A stretch of 64,000 nucleotides of DNA from the NCBI RefSeq assembly GCF_016722785.1, contig NZ_JAEQNE010000006.1:124001-188000 (forward strand), given 5' to 3'. Below are positions 43,547 to 53,968 of the stretch, in pieces. A program made the position numbers and the translations under genes. How positions within the stretch are numbered: the first letter of the stretch is position 1; every line of letters starts with the position of its first letter. The notes beneath the pieces are model-generated. The model was not told the DNA's origin, did no database searches, and saw nothing but the letters and a program-made list of their open reading frames with translations. The stretch comes from Ramlibacter monticola (GTDB lineage: Bacteria > Pseudomonadota > Gammaproteobacteria > Burkholderiales > Burkholderiaceae_C).

Positions 43547-46500
43547 GGGGAGACTCCCTCCCCCTCCGCGGCAGGGTTGGGAACGGGGCGCCGGGTCTTC
43601 GAGCGCCACCGCCGCCCCAGCCGGTCGAACCCGAGATAGATCACCGGCGTCGTGAACAGCGTCAGCAGCTGGCTCACGATCAGCCCGCCGAAGATCGCCA
43701 GGCCCAGGGGCCTTCTCAGCTCCGCCCCTTCCCCGAACCCGAACATCAGCGGCACCGCCGCGAACAAGGCCGCCAGCGTGGTCATGAGGATGGGCCGGAA
43801 GCGCAGCAGCGCCGCCTGGTGGATCGCCTCGCGCGGCGACTTGCCCTCCCCGCGCTCGGCGTCCAGCGCGAAGTCGATCATCATGATCGCGTTCTTCTTC
43901 ACGATGCCGATCAGCAGGATGATGCCGATGATGCCGATCACGCCGAGGTCGTTGCCGGTCAGCATCAGCGCCAGCAGCGCGCCCACGCCGGCCGAAGGCA
44001 GCGTGGACAGGATCGTCAGCGGGTGCACGTAGCTCTCGTACAGCACGCCCAGCACGATGTAGACGCACACCACCGCCGCCAGGATCAGCCAGAGCTGGTT
44101 GCTCAGCGAGGACTCGTAGGCGCCCGACGCGCCGAGGAAGGTCATGCTGACCGTCGGCGGCAGTTCCAGGTCCTTCATCGCGGTGCGGATCACGTCCACG
44201 GCCGTGCCCAGGGCGACGCCGGGCGCGGCGTCGAAGCCGACGGTCGCGGCGGGGTACTGCGCCACGTGCGTGATCTGCAGCGGCGCCCGCCGCTCCGAGA
44301 TGCGCGCCACGGCCGTGAGCGGCGTCGGCTCGCCCGAGCTGCTGCGCAGCTGGATCGCGCCGAGCGCGTTGCCCTGCGCCTCGGCGTCCGGACGCGCTTC
44401 GAGCACCACCCGGTACTGGTTGGTCTCGGTGAAGATCGTGGAGACGATGCGCTGCCCGAAGGCGCTGTACAGCGCCTCGTTGATGGCGGACGCGCTGATC
44501 CCGAGGCGCGACGCGGTGTCGCGGTCGACATCGACGAACATCGCCGCCCCGGTGGCGTTGGCGTCGGTGGTGACGTTGGCCAGCCGCGGCTCGCGCTGCA
44601 GCCGCTCCACCAGGCGCCGCGCCCACTCGTTCACGGTGCCCGGGTCGGAGCCCTCCAGCGAGAGCCGGTACTGCGTGGGTCCGGTCTCCGATTCGATCGT
44701 CAGGTCCTGCACCGGCTGCAGGAACAGGCGCGTGCCCGCGACCTTCTGGCCCCGTTCGCGCAGGCGGTCCATCACCGCCTGCAGGCTTCCGCGGGAGGAC
44801 TTGAGGTTCACCAGCATGCGGCCGGTGTGCAGCATGGTGTTGTTGGCCGCGTCGACGCCGACGAAGCTGGAGATCGACTCGACCGCCGGATCCTCCAGCA
44901 GCGCGCGGGCGACGTCCTGCTGCAGCGCCGCCATCCGCGGGTACGAAATCGACTGGGCCGCATCCACCCGCACCTGCAGCTGCCCCGTGTCCTGCACCGG
45001 GAACAGGCCCTTGGGGATGGCGACGTACAGCAGCACCGTGAAGGCCAGGGTGCCCAGCGCCACCAGCAGCGTCGCCTTCTGGCGCTCCAGCACCCAGCCG
45101 AGCGCGACGTCGTAGCGCGCGATCACGCGGTCGAAGCCCCGCTGCAGGCGGCCGCCGAGGCCGCCCTGCGGTTCCCGGTGCGCCTGCAGCCAGCGGCCGG
45201 ACATCATCGGCACCAGCGTCAGCGAGACCACCGCGGAGATCAGGATGGTGATCGCCAGCGTCACGGCGAATTCGCGGAACAGGCGCCCGATCACGTCGCC
45301 CATGAACAGCAGGGGGATCAGCACCGCGACCAGCGACACCGTCAGGGAGATGATGGTGAAGCCGATCTCGCTCGCGCCCTGCAGCGCGGCCTCCATGGGC
45401 TTCACGCCGTCCTCGATGTGGCGCGAGATGTTCTCGATCATCACGATCGCGTCGTCCACCACGAAGCCGGTGGCGATGGTCATCGCCATCAGCGACAGGT
45501 TGTTCAGGCTGTAACCCAGCAGGTACATCGCGCCGCAGGTGCCGATCAGCGAGATCGGCACGGCCAGGCTGGCGATCAGCGTGGCCCGCGGGCTGTGCAG
45601 GAAGGCGAAGATCACCAGCACCACCAGCACCACGGCCAGCACCAGCTCGATCTGCACGTGGTGCACCGAGGCGCGGATGCCGGTCGTGCGGTCCGTCAGC
45701 ACGTCGACCCGGATCGACTCCGGCAGGCCCGCGGTGAGTTCGGGCAGCCGCGCCTTGATCGCGTCCACCGTGGCGATCACGTTGGCGCCGGGCTGCCGCT
45801 GCACGTTGAGGATGATGGCCGGCTGCACGTTGGCCCAGGCGCCCAGCTTGACGTTCTCGGCGCTCTCCACGACCTGCGCGACGTCGCGCAGCCGCACCGG
45901 GGCGCCATTGCGGAACGCCACCACCAGCTCGCCATAGTCCTTGGCGGTGAGCAGCTGGTCGTTGGAGTTGATCGTGTAGGCGCGCGAAGGCCCGTCGATG
46001 CTGCCCTTGGCCGCATTCGCATTGGCCGAGGAGATCGTGCTGCGGATGTTGTCCAGCGTGAGGCTCAGCGAGGCGAGCGCGCGGTTGTCGGCCTGGATGC
46101 GCACGGCCGGCCGCTGGCCGCCGGACAGCGTGACCAGGCCCACCCCGCCGACCTGGCTGATCTTGAGGGCCAGGCGCGTATCGGCGATGTTGCGCACCTC
46201 GGTGAGCGGCAGCGTGGCCGAGGTCAGCGCCAGGGTCAGGACCGGCGCGTCGGCCGGGTTCACTTTCGCGTAGACGGGCGGCGCCGGCAGGTCGGCCGGC
46301 AGCAAAGACGCGCCGGCATTGATCGCGGCCTGCACCTGCTGCTCCGCGACGTCGAGCGCCAGGCCCAGCCCGAACTGCAGCGTGACGATGGAGACGCCCG
46401 CCGCGCTGGTGGAACTCATGCGCGAGAGGCCCGGCATCTGGCCGAACTGGCGCTCCAGCGGCGCCGTGACCGTCTGCGCCATCACCTCCGGGCTGGCGCC

Positions 46501-46656
46501 GGGAAACAGCGTCTGCACCTGGATCGTCGGGTAGTCGACCTGCGGCAGCGCCGAGAGCGGCAGGAATCTCAAGCCGACCAGGCCCGCCAGCACGATGGCC
46601 AGCATCAGCAGCGAGGTCGCGACCGGCCGCAGGATGAAGGGGCGCGACGGACTCAT
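43543..46656 (-). CDS. mdtB: RND multidrug efflux pump, MdtB-type
   Basis: This 1037-residue RND pump has the same 12-helix layout. Key features are [20 protein letters not shown] at the N-terminus, the Asp pair in [20 protein letters not shown] and the large periplasmic loops. Its ATG overlaps the adaptor stop by four bases and its stop overlaps mdtC, so adaptor, MdtB and MdtC are co-translated. Two different pump subunits in one operon match the MdtBC/MuxBC heteromultimer. Substrates in related systems include bile salts, novobiocin and macrolides; here they are unknown. Confidence 0.93.
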   Translation of the reverse strand: MSPSRPFILRPVATSLLMLAIVLAGLVGLRFLPLSALPQVDYPTIQVQTLFPGASPEVMAQTVTAPLERQFGQMPGLSRMSSTSAAGVSIVTLQFGLGLALDVAEQQVQAAINAGASLLPADLPAPPVYAKVNPADAPVLTLALTSATLPLTEVRNIADTRLALKISQVGGVGLVTLSGGQRPAVRIQADNRALASLSLTLDNIRSTISSANANAAKGSIDGPSRAYTINSNDQLLTAKDYGELVVAFRNGAPVRLRDVAQVVESAENVKLGAWANVQPAIILNVQRQPGANVIATVDAIKARLPELTAGLPESIRVDVLTDRTTGIRASVHHVQIELVLAVVLVVLVIFAFLHSPRATLIASLAVPISLIGTCGAMYLLGYSLNNLSLMAMTIATGFVVDDAIVMIENISRHIEDGVKPMEAALQGASEIGFTIISLTVSLVAVLIPLLFMGDVIGRLFREFAVTLAITILISAVVSLTLVPMMSGRWLQAHREPQGGLGGRLQRGFDRVIARYDVALGWVLERQKATLLVALGTLAFTVLLYVAIPKGLFPVQDTGQLQVRVDAAQSISYPRMAALQQDVARALLEDPAVESISSFVGVDAANNTMLHTGRMLVNLKSSRGSLQAVMDRLRERGQKVAGTRLFLQPVQDLTIESETGPTQYRLSLEGSDPGTVNEWARRLVERLQREPRLANVTTDANATGAAMFVDVDRDTASRLGISASAINEALYSAFGQRIVSTIFTETNQYRVVLEARPDAEAQGNALGAIQLRSSSGEPTPLTAVARISERRAPLQITHVAQYPAATVGFDAAPGVALGTAVDVIRTAMKDLELPPTVSMTFLGASGAYESSLSNQLWLILAAVVCVYIVLGVLYESYVHPLTILSTLPSAGVGALLALMLTGNDLGVIGIIGIILLIGIVKKNAIMMIDFALDAERGEGKSPREAIHQAALLRFRPILMTTLAALFAAVPLMFGFGEGAELRRPLGLAIFGGLIVSQLLTLFTTPVIYLGFDRLGRRWRSKTRRPVPNPAAEGEGVSP

Positions 46657-48335
46657 TGGGTCGTCTGCGGCCCCGCCGCACCCGCCTCGCGCGCCTCGCG
46701 CCGCTGGCGCCGGCGCTCCTCGCGCTCCTCGGGCGTGAGCTTCTGCCACTCCGCCATGCGGGCGGCACGCTCCTCGGGGCTCATGGACTGGAAGCGGGCG
46801 CTGGCGGCGCCAGGGCCGGAAGCCGCCGCGGTGGCGGAGGCGGCAGCCGCGGGGGAGCCACTTTCGCGCGCCGTGGCCTCGGCCGGGCGCGCCCTCCCCG
46901 ACCCTCGCCCGGCGGGAGAGGGAGGAGCCGCCTCGGCGGCGGACGCGCCGGTGAAGGGTTGCGAGGCCGCGGGTTGCGCGGCCGAGGCGCCGGCGCCCGG
47001 CGGCACGGCCCCGTCGCGCCGGCGGCGGCCACTGGCTGCGCCGCCGCCCTGCCCCGGCGAATCGCCGGGCAGCAGCACGCGCGAGCCGTCGCGCAGCCGG
47101 TCCGCGCCTTCGGTGATCACCCGCTCGCCGAGCTGCAGGCCGCTGAGGATCTGGACCCGCTCGCCGAGCGGCTGCCCGCGCACCACCGGGCGCTGCTTGA
47201 CCGTGCGGTCCTCCTGCAGCACGAACACGTACTCGCCGCTGCCGCCCTGCCGCACCGCCGCCACCGGCACCACCACCGCGTTATTGATCGTGCGCAGCTG
47301 CAGCTGCACGTTGACGAACTGGCTCGGGAACAGCTGCTGCCGCGCGTTGTTGAAGCGGGCCTTGGCCCGCACGGTGCCGGTCTGCGTGTCGATCTGGTTG
47401 TCGAGCGAGGCGAACACGCCCGTGTCCAGCAAGGTGGTGCGGGTGCGGTCCATGGCCCTCACCTCCATGAACGCGCCGGCGTTCTGCGCCAGCCAGGCCG
47501 CATGGTCCTGCGGGACCGCGAACTCGACGTCGATCGGGCTCATCTTGGTGATCAACGCGATGCCGTTGGTGTCGCCGGTGCTCACCTGGTTGCCGACGTC
47601 GACGGTGCGCAGGCCGACGCGTCCCTCGATGGGCGCGACGATGTTCGTGTACGACAGGTTGAGGCGCGCGGTGCCCTCGGCCGCCTTGTCGGCCACCACG
47701 GCCGCTTCGAGCTGGTGGACGGTGGCGCGCTGCGTGTCGACTTCCTGCCGGGCGATCGAGTCCTGCTTCAGCAGCGTCTCGAAGCGCTCCAGCGTGACGC
47801 GCGCGGCGGTGAGCTGGGCCTCGTCGCGCATGCGCTGGCCCACCGCCTGCTGCACTGCCATCTCGTAGCTTCGCGGATCGATGGTGGCGAGCTGCTGGCC
47901 CTTGCGGACGTTCTGGCCTTCCTTGAACAGCACCTGCGTCAGCACGCCGTTGACCTGCGGGCGAACGCGCACCGTGGCCTGCGGCACGACGGTGCCGAGC
48001 GCCTCCAGGTTGACGGGGATGTCGGCGGCCTCGGCCGGGGCCACACCGACCGTCGTCGCCGTCCGGCCGCCAGCTCCGCCGCCGCCGGGGCCCCCCGGCC
48101 CGCCGCCCGCGCCGCCGCGGGCGCCCCCCGGGCCGCTGCGTTGCATCGCGGCGGTCTGCTCCGGACGCGTCAGGTCCCATGCCAGCCACGCCAGTCCGGT
48201 CGCGACCAGCAGCGCGATGACGGTGCCGACCACGGACGCGCGGCGACTCAGCTTGCGGCGCGGCGGCTGGGCCGCCGGGGGCGGCAGGGCACTGTCTTCG
48301 GGGGAGGTCGCCGGAGGCGCGGGCGGTGTGGGCAT
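46653..48335 (-). CDS. mdtA: RND periplasmic adaptor (MdtA-type) with long low-complexity tail
   Basis: This 560-residue membrane-fusion protein joins the pump to the outer-membrane channel. A membrane anchor lies near residues 31-52 and the adaptor core has [56 protein letters not shown] and [20 protein letters not shown]. MdtA homologues are about 400 residues; here residues ~420-560 form an Ala/Pro/Gly-rich tail ending in the charged [20 protein letters not shown]. Part of the tail codes through a palindromic repeat at 46902-46922. A good AAGGA ribosome-binding site precedes the ATG. It is the first gene of the operon. Confidence 0.9.
   Translation of the reverse strand: MPTPPAPPATSPEDSALPPPAAQPPRRKLSRRASVVGTVIALLVATGLAWLAWDLTRPEQTAAMQRSGPGGARGGAGGGPGGPGGGGAGGRTATTVGVAPAEAADIPVNLEALGTVVPQATVRVRPQVNGVLTQVLFKEGQNVRKGQQLATIDPRSYEMAVQQAVGQRMRDEAQLTAARVTLERFETLLKQDSIARQEVDTQRATVHQLEAAVVADKAAEGTARLNLSYTNIVAPIEGRVGLRTVDVGNQVSTGDTNGIALITKMSPIDVEFAVPQDHAAWLAQNAGAFMEVRAMDRTRTTLLDTGVFASLDNQIDTQTGTVRAKARFNNARQQLFPSQFVNVQLQLRTINNAVVVPVAAVRQGGSGEYVFVLQEDRTVKQRPVVRGQPLGERVQILSGLQLGERVITEGADRLRDGSRVLLPGDSPGQGGGAASGRRRRDGAVPPGAGASAAQPAASQPFTGASAAEAAPPSPAGRGSGRARPAEATARESGSPAAAASATAAASGPGAASARFQSMSPEERAARMAEWQKLTPEEREERRRQRREAREAGAAGPQTTQ
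46902..46922. repeat. Palindromic repeat inside the adaptor gene
   Basis: CCCTC-g-CCC-GGC-GGG-a-GAGGG is an inverted repeat with one mismatch. It is read as part of the low-complexity [12 protein letters not shown] tail. A similar palindrome lies upstream of btuD (51275-51296). Confidence 0.5.
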
Positions 48336-48513
48336 CGGAGTCCTTGTAGTTCTGGCGCGAGAAGGGCAAGTTCAGCAGGCGCTGAGGTTGCCCCCACATG
48401 GCTCAACGGACCGACAGTGACGGTCGCAAGCACGTGTAGGCGGGATTCTGCTGTGCTTTGCCCCTCGCTCGTGGCAAAAGCATGCGTGCCGAGCGTAACC
48501 CAGGCGTGTGATT

Positions 48514-48548
48514 TTTGTTGCGCGCGCGTGAAGTTTGTCGCGTGCGCG
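48514..48548. promoter_or_regulatory. 20-base-spaced direct repeat upstream of the efflux operon
   Basis: TTTGTTGCGCGCGCG (48514) and TTTGTCGCGTGCGCG (48534) match at 13 of 15 positions, offset by exactly 20 bases, i.e. two helical turns. They lie about 180 bases before the mdtA start on its strand and may bind a regulator. No regulator gene is nearby. Confidence 0.35.
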
Positions 48549-48559
48549 AACCTGTGTGG

Positions 48560-49210
48560 CTAGACGTCGCCGGAAGCGATGTAGACGCCGCCGAAGCCGG
48601 GCGTGCGCACCCGCACGTCGCGCAGGCGGGCAGCGAGCAGGCGCCAGGGCTGGTCCAGTCCGGCGAGGCAGGTGACCGAGTACAGCGCCGCGCCCAGCAC
48701 GAACATGTTCACCGGCACGCACCAGGCCGGCGCCCACTGCAGGCCCACGGCCACCACCCGCGCGCCCGGCTTCAGGTGGGCGAGGATGTGGTCGAGCGCC
48801 GCTTCGTCCTGCAGCACGTCGTGCGTGAAATGGAACAGCGCGGCATCCGCCAGGCCCTCCAGCGGCGCCTGCGCGGCGGTAGCCTCCAGCAGTTCGATGC
48901 CGTTCCAGCGGCGGCCCTGGATGCGCCGGCGGGCCTGCGCCAGCATCTCCGGCGAGGGTTCGATGCCGACGATGCGGCCGGCAGCTCCGACGCCTTGCCG
49001 CAGGCCCTCGAAGCTGAGGCCGGTGCCGCAGCCCACGTCGAGCACGGTGGCGCCCCGCTGCAGTTCGAGCGCCGCGATCGCGTCGCGGCGCACCGGCTCG
49101 AAGGGCATCAGCTCGAGGTCGTAGTGCCCGGCGCGCCGGCTGTACTGAACCCGCGCGAGGGATGGATCCGGCATCCGGCCGGGGCCGGTGGGAAGCGGCA
49201 TGGCGCCCAT
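48560..49210 (-). CDS. Class I SAM-dependent methyltransferase
   Basis: This protein of about 216 residues has the SAM-binding motif TVLDVGCGTGLSFEGLRQGV, the acidic residue in VGIEPSPEML, and LFHFTHDVLQDEAALDHILA in the usual post-I region, with ARVVAVGLQWA. The acceptor cannot be inferred. Two in-frame Met codons could be the start and no clear ribosome-binding site decides. It lies just downstream (leftward) of the universal stress protein. Confidence 0.85.
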   Translation of the reverse strand: MGAMPLPTGPGRMPDPSLARVQYSRRAGHYDLELMPFEPVRRDAIAALELQRGATVLDVGCGTGLSFEGLRQGVGAAGRIVGIEPSPEMLAQARRRIQGRRWNGIELLEATAAQAPLEGLADAALFHFTHDVLQDEAALDHILAHLKPGARVVAVGLQWAPAWCVPVNMFVLGAALYSVTCLAGLDQPWRLLAARLRDVRVRTPGFGGVYIASGDV

Positions 49211-49217
49211 GCTTCGG

Positions 49218-49655
49218 CTAGTGGATGATGACGACGAGCACGCTGCAGGGGGCGTGCTCGATCAGCGCCCCGGAGATCGAGCCGCGCCACCAGCGGGCGG
49301 CCCAGCTGTCCAGGTGCTTGTGGCCGACCACGATCAGGTCGGCCGCGATGCGCCGCGCGTACTTGCAGATCTCGTCGATCGCTTCGCCCGTCACGACTTC
49401 GCCGCGCGCCGTGAAGCCGGCCTCGCCGAGGCGCCGCAGGCCGTCGTCGAGGACACCGCGGTACTTCCTCTTCTCCCGTTCCTCGAGTTCGACGTCGTAC
49501 ACGCCGCCTTCCAGGCCGACGAAGCTCATCGCGGAGGGCATCACGGCCACCAGGTGCAGTTCCGAATTCGACCACTGCGCCAGTTCGCGGATGTCCAGCA
49601 GTGCCTTCTGGCCCGCGTCCGAGCCGTCGTATGCGAGCAGGATCTTCTTGTACAT
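49218..49655 (-). CDS. Universal stress protein (UspA family)
   Basis: This 145-residue protein has the Usp fold: MYKKILLAYDGSDAGQKALL at the start, and an ATP-binding-like VVGHKHLDSW...GSISGALIEHAPCSVLVV at the end, close to the G-2x-G-9x-GS/T motif. It is followed by the methyltransferase gene with 7 bases between. The start is the Met that fits the family alignment; an upstream extension lies in the intergenic region. It probably binds ATP and responds to stress. Confidence 0.9.
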   Translation of the reverse strand: MYKKILLAYDGSDAGQKALLDIRELAQWSNSELHLVAVMPSAMSFVGLEGGVYDVELEEREKRKYRGVLDDGLRRLGEAGFTARGEVVTGEAIDEICKYARRIAADLIVVGHKHLDSWAARWWRGSISGALIEHAPCSVLVVIIH

Positions 49656-49775
49656 GTTGCAACGCCCCAGGGACGCCGCGGCCCCGTGCCCCGGCTGACC
49701 AAGTATGGACCGCAACGTCCGGATTGGGTACCCCGCGTTTTTACCGCCTCGGCCCTGGACCCTGCTCCAGATCAA

Positions 49776-51230
49776 TCAGCAGGCAATCAGTCCGGCCAGA
49801 GCGCCGGTGGCGAAATGCGACTCGATGACATCGGCGAGCCGGTCGAACACGGAATCGAGCGTCGGTGCGGCGGCGCCGAACAGCGCCTGCAGCACGCCGG
49901 CGTCCTCGAACAGGCCATGCAGGTAGATGCCCAGCACGTTGCCCTGCTCGTTGGTCCAGCCCAGTCCATGCGGCAGCGCGATGCGCCCCGGCGCCATCCC
50001 CGCATGCTGCGCCGTCTGGCCGGTGTGGATCTCGTAGCCCTGCACCTGCAGGCCGGACAGCGCGGACCAGGGGCCGGCCAGCGCCTCGAACCGCACGCCC
50101 GTGCGGCGCACCGTCTTGCTCTCCGCGAACTGCGTGACCAGCGGCAGCAGCCCGAGCCCGGGCGCGTTGCCGGCGATGTCGGCCGGATCGACGAGGGCCT
50201 CGCCCAGCACCTGCAGGCCGCCGCAGATGCCCAGCACCGGCCGGCCGGCGTTGGCGTGGTCGACGATGGCGCGCGCGAGGCCCTGCGCGCGCAGCCATTG
50301 CAGGTCGGCGACCGTGTTCTTGGAGCCGGGCAGGACCACCCAGTCGGCATCGGCCAGTTCGGCCGGCGTGCGCACCCAGCGCAGGCGCACGCCGGGGATG
50401 TTCTTCAGCGGCTGGAACTCGTCGAGGTTGCTGATGCGCGGCCAGGCGATCACCGCAATGCGCAGGCGCACCTCGCCGGCGGCCGCGGCGCGGTCGTCGA
50501 ACACGCCGTCCTCCTCCGGCAGGCCGTGCTGCCACACCATCGGCAGCGTGGCCACCGTGGGCACGCCGGTGAGCCCTTCGAGCTGCGCCGGCCCGGGCTC
50601 CAGCAGCGCCGGGTCGCCGCGGAAGCGATTGAGCACGAAGCCGCGCAGCAGCGCCCGGTGTTCCGGTGCCAGCAGGGCCCAGGTGCCGTACAGGTGCGCG
50701 AAGGCGCCGCCGCGGTCGATGTCGGTGACCAGCAGGCAGGCGGCCCGGGCATGCGCGGCGACGCGCAGGTTGACGATGTCGCTGTCCTGCAGGTTGATCT
50801 CCGCCGGCGAGCCGGCGCCCTCGATCACGACGACATCGTTTTCCGCGCGCAGGGCGTCGAGCGCGTCGCGCACCGGCGGCCACAGCAGCGGGGCCCGTTG
50901 ACGCCAGGGCAGCGCGGTGAGCTGAGGGTGGACTTGCCCGAGCAGCACCAGCTGGCTGTGGTCGTCGCGCTCGGGCTTCAGCAGCACCGGGTTCATGCGC
51001 ACCTCGGGCGCCGCGCGCGCGGCCAGCGCCTGGAAGTACTGCGCGCAGCCGATCTCGCCGAGCGCGCCGTCCGCCGCCGCCACCACGCGCGCGTTGTTGC
51101 TCATGTTCTGCGCCTTGAAGGGCGCGACGCGCAGGCCTTGCCGCGCATACCAGCGGCACAGCGCGGTGGCCAGCCAGCTCTTGCCGGCGCCGCTGCTGGT
51201 CCCCAGCACCATCACGCAACGCGCAGTCAT
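49776..51230 (-). CDS. cobQ: Cobyric acid synthase
   Basis: This 484-residue amidotransferase converts adenosylcobyrinate a,c-diamide to cobyric acid. The N-terminal ATPase domain starts MTARCVMVLGTSSGAGKSWL, then APFKAQNMSNNA. The glutamine-hydrolysing domain has the nucleophile Cys in VLGICGGLQVLGEAL. The start has a GGAGG site seven bases upstream. It is the last gene (leftmost) of the cobalamin cluster, separated from btuD by about 94 bases containing a palindromic repeat. Confidence 0.96.
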   Translation of the reverse strand: MTARCVMVLGTSSGAGKSWLATALCRWYARQGLRVAPFKAQNMSNNARVVAAADGALGEIGCAQYFQALAARAAPEVRMNPVLLKPERDDHSQLVLLGQVHPQLTALPWRQRAPLLWPPVRDALDALRAENDVVVIEGAGSPAEINLQDSDIVNLRVAAHARAACLLVTDIDRGGAFAHLYGTWALLAPEHRALLRGFVLNRFRGDPALLEPGPAQLEGLTGVPTVATLPMVWQHGLPEEDGVFDDRAAAAGEVRLRIAVIAWPRISNLDEFQPLKNIPGVRLRWVRTPAELADADWVVLPGSKNTVADLQWLRAQGLARAIVDHANAGRPVLGICGGLQVLGEALVDPADIAGNAPGLGLLPLVTQFAESKTVRRTGVRFEALAGPWSALSGLQVQGYEIHTGQTAQHAGMAPGRIALPHGLGWTNEQGNVLGIYLHGLFEDAGVLQALFGAAAPTLDSVFDRLADVIESHFATGALAGLIAC

Positions 51231-51274
51231 GGGAGAACCTCCCCCAGGCTTGTCCGCTTCGCGGCCTTCTCCTC

Positions 51275-51296
51275 CCCCCTCCGCCAGCGGAGGGGG
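51275..51296. repeat. Perfect palindromic repeat between cobQ and btuD
   Basis: CCCCCTCCGC-CA-GCGGAGGGGG is a perfect inverted repeat with 10-bp arms and a 2-base loop. Elements of this form are dispersed in many high-GC proteobacteria. It may fold in RNA and limit read-through from btuD to cobQ. Confidence 0.6.
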
Positions 51297-51324
51297 CCCG
51301 CGCCTTCGGGCGGCCGTGCGGCGC

Positions 51325-52098
51325 TCACCGCTCCTCCACCGGCAGGGCGACCCAGCGGCCGGCGACCGCATGCACCTGCAGGCGGTGCGCGAACACCGAC
51401 TCCAGCGCGCGATGCGTGGCCGGATCGCCGGCAGGGCCATGGTGCGCCACCCGCCCGTCCTGCAGCAAGACGAGGTCGTCGGCCTGCAGGGCCAGCCCGA
51501 TCTCGTGCAGCACGCTCACGGCGGTGCCGCCGCGCGCCACGTGGCGGCGCACGATCGCCAGCCAGTCGGCCTGGTGCGGCGGGTCGAGGTGCGCCAGCGG
51601 CTCGTCCATCAGCAGGACGGGCGCCTGCACCGCCAGCGCCCGCGCCAGCAGCACGCGCTGGCGTTCGCCACCCGACAGGCTGCCCAGCGGGCGGGTGCGC
51701 CAGTCCCAGCACTGCGTTTCCTCCATCGCGGCGCGCACCGCGGCGTGGTCGGCGCCGCTCGCGCCGCCCAGCCAGTCCTGGTGCGGCAGACGGCCGAGCA
51801 TCACCACGTCCTGCGCCAGCAGGTCCTCGGCGCCTGCCTCGGCCTGCCCCAGCCACGCGAGCGCGCGGGCCCGCTCGCGCACCGGCCATTGCGGGGCCGG
51901 CCGGCCGAGGAGTTCGACCTGCCCCTGCGCCGGCAGCAGTTGCGCCAGGGCCTTCAGCAAGGTCGTCTTGCCGGCGCCGTTGGGGCCGGCCAGCGCGGTC
52001 CAGCGGCCCGCCGGCAGCGCGAGCTCGAGGCCGTGCAGCACCTCGCGCTCGCCGAGCCGCACGCACAGTCCGCTGCAACGCAAGGCAGCCACGTTCAT
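51325..52098 (-). CDS. btuD: Cobalamin ABC transporter ATP-binding protein
   Basis: This 257-residue ATPase has Walker A GPNGAGKTT, the Q-loop ALAWLGQAE, the signature LSGGERQRV, Walker B VLLMDEPLAHLD and a switch His in VSVLHEIGLA. It powers import across the inner membrane with BtuC. The start overlaps the btuC stop by four bases. The FecCD-type family also includes siderophore transporters, but the cluster makes cobalamin the likely cargo. Confidence 0.92.
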   Translation of the reverse strand: MNVAALRCSGLCVRLGEREVLHGLELALPAGRWTALAGPNGAGKTTLLKALAQLLPAQGQVELLGRPAPQWPVRERARALAWLGQAEAGAEDLLAQDVVMLGRLPHQDWLGGASGADHAAVRAAMEETQCWDWRTRPLGSLSGGERQRVLLARALAVQAPVLLMDEPLAHLDPPHQADWLAIVRRHVARGGTAVSVLHEIGLALQADDLVLLQDGRVAHHGPAGDPATHRALESVFAHRLQVHAVAGRWVALPVEER

Positions 52099-53084
52099 TG
52101 AGGCCTCCGCTGCATCAGGGCGAGGAGGTAGCCCCCCCCGAGCACGGCGGTCACCACGCCCACCGGCAGTTCGCGCGGCGCCAGCAGCCAGCGCGCCAGC
52201 ACGTCCGCGGCCAGCAGCAGCGTGCCGCCGGCCAGGCCGGACAGGGGCAGCAGCCAGCGGTGCGTGGGCTTGGCGAGCGCGCGCACGAGGTGCGGGGCCA
52301 TCAGGCCGATGAAGGCGACCAGGCCCACGTGCGCCACCGCGGCGCCGGTTCCGAGGGCGATCACGCCGACCAGGCCCAGCCGCGCGCGGGCCAGCGGCAC
52401 GCCGAGGCTGGAGGCCGTCGTCTCGCCGAGCGCCAGGGCGTCCAGTGCCCGCCCCCACGCCAGCGCCACCGCGCCGCACGCGAGCAGCACCAGCGCCAGC
52501 ACGCCGACGCTGGCCCACCCGAGGTAGCCCGTGGTGCCGAGCAGGAAGGACTGCATGCTGCGCAGCAGCTCGGGCACGAGGAAGATCACCAGCGAGGCCA
52601 GGGCGCCGAACACCATGCCGACGATCACGCCGGCGAGCAGCAGCCGCAGGGTTTGCTGCACGCCCCGCGCGAGCGCCAGGGTCAGCATCACGGCGCAGAC
52701 CGCGCCGGCGAAGGCCGCGCCCGTCATGCCGAACGACATGGCCCAGGCCGCCGTGGCGAGGGGCGCGGCCCCCAGCAGCGCCAGCAGCAGGGCCACGCCC
52801 AGCGCGGCGCCGGTGGAGCTTCCGAGCAGGTAGGGATCCGCCAGCGGGTTGCGGAACAGGCCCTGCGCCACCGCGCCGGACAGGCCCAGCAGCGCACCCG
52901 CGAGCCAGGCGCCCAGGGTACGCGGCAGGCGGATCTCCCACAGGATCGTGAGGCCGGCGCCGCTCTGGTCGAGCAGGGGCTCCCAGCCCATGCTGCCGAC
53001 GGCGATGCCCACCACCAGGAGACCCGCGCTGGCGGCCGCCAGCCCCACTGCCAGCGCGCCCGGCGCGCGCTGCGCCTCGCTCAT
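52095..53084 (-). CDS. btuC: Cobalamin ABC transporter permease
   Basis: This 329-residue polytopic protein is a FecCD/BtuC-type permease with about ten helices. Segments include EIRLPRTLGAWLAGALLGLS, GAVAQGLFRNPLADPYLLGS and GLVAFIGLMAPHLVRALAKP, the last being the EAA-like coupling region. It overlaps btuF1 upstream and btuD downstream by four bases each, so the three are co-translated. Confidence 0.93.
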   Translation of the reverse strand: MSEAQRAPGALAVGLAAASAGLLVVGIAVGSMGWEPLLDQSGAGLTILWEIRLPRTLGAWLAGALLGLSGAVAQGLFRNPLADPYLLGSSTGAALGVALLLALLGAAPLATAAWAMSFGMTGAAFAGAVCAVMLTLALARGVQQTLRLLLAGVIVGMVFGALASLVIFLVPELLRSMQSFLLGTTGYLGWASVGVLALVLLACGAVALAWGRALDALALGETTASSLGVPLARARLGLVGVIALGTGAAVAHVGLVAFIGLMAPHLVRALAKPTHRWLLPLSGLAGGTLLLAADVLARWLLAPRELPVGVVTAVLGGGYLLALMQRRPQ

Positions 53085-53968
53085 CGACCGGGGCTCCCCT
53101 GCTGCAGCTTGCCCTCGAGGCAGTCCACCAGCAGTTGCGCGCCCTCGCCCAGGCGCGGGCCCGCGCGCATGACCACGTCGATGTGCGCCTGGTCCAGCGC
53201 GCAGACCTGGCCCGTGCGCAGCGCGGCGATGCGGCTCCAGCCGGGACGCGTGCGCAGCGAGGCGGCGTCGTTGCGCGCGACGATGATCACCTGCGGATCG
53301 GCCCGCACCACGAATTCGGGATTGAGCTTGGGGAAGGGCCCGAGCGAGGCCGGCACGATGTTCTCGGCACCCAGGCGCACCAGCAGTTCGCCGATGAAGG
53401 ACCCTTCGCTCGCGGCATAGGGCGTGCTGGACACCTCCACGTAGACGCGCGTGCCGCGGCGCTCCGCCGGCAGGCGCAGCGCGGCCTGCTGCACGTCGCG
53501 GTTGATCCGCAGCCACACCTCCTCCGGATCCCCGACGCCGAGCACCGGGCCGAGGGCCTGCAGCACGCGCCGCACGTCGCGCAGGGTGCGGGGCTCCAGC
53601 ACCAGCACGGTGAGGCCCAGCGCCTGCAGCCGCGGCAGGGCCCGCGAGGAGGCCGGCGCCAGGACCAGGTCCGGCCTGAGCGCCACGATGGCCTCGACCC
53701 GCGCGTCCTCCAGGCCGCCCACGCGGGGCAGCGCGTTCACGGCGGCGGGCCAGTTGGAGTAGTCGTCCACGCCCACCAGCCGGCCGCAGGCCCCGAGGGC
53801 GCACACGGTTTCGGTCAGCGCGGGCATCAGCGAGACGATGCGCTGGGGCGGCCGCGAAATGTCGACGCGCGCGCCCCGGTCGTCGATCACCTCCACGGCG
53901 CGGGCGGTGCCTGCCAGGAGGAAAAGGAACGCGGCGATCAAGGCCGCGAAAGCCCTGCGTTCACGCAT
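53081..53968 (-). CDS. btuF: BtuF-type corrinoid-binding protein 1
   Basis: This 295-residue periplasmic receptor has a signal peptide (FAALIAAFLFLLAGTARA) and the BtuF fold: PQRIVSLMPALTETVCALGA, VGVDDYSNWPAAVNALPRVG, and YAASEGSFIGELLVRLGAEN. It is coupled to btuC and btuD, and is the natural partner of that permease. Two related receptors are encoded further upstream in the cluster. A truncated fourth copy adjoins its start. Confidence 0.93.
   Translation of the reverse strand: MRERRAFAALIAAFLFLLAGTARAVEVIDDRGARVDISRPPQRIVSLMPALTETVCALGACGRLVGVDDYSNWPAAVNALPRVGGLEDARVEAIVALRPDLVLAPASSRALPRLQALGLTVLVLEPRTLRDVRRVLQALGPVLGVGDPEEVWLRINRDVQQAALRLPAERRGTRVYVEVSSTPYAASEGSFIGELLVRLGAENIVPASLGPFPKLNPEFVVRADPQVIIVARNDAASLRTRPGWSRIAALRTGQVCALDQAHIDVVMRAGPRLGEGAQLLVDCLEGKLQQGSPGR

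Noticed and set aside
38903..43639. Long rightward frame through the efflux pumps
   Set aside because: It is antisense to RND pumps and has the His/Arg/Gly composition of a shadow frame.
38870..48335. Acquired resistance island
   Set aside because: The MdtABC-type operon is typical chromosomal content, with no mobile elements or composition change.
51231..51324. Second cobalamin riboswitch before cobQ
   Set aside because: No B12 box or CCGCAAC core is present; only a palindromic repeat is found.
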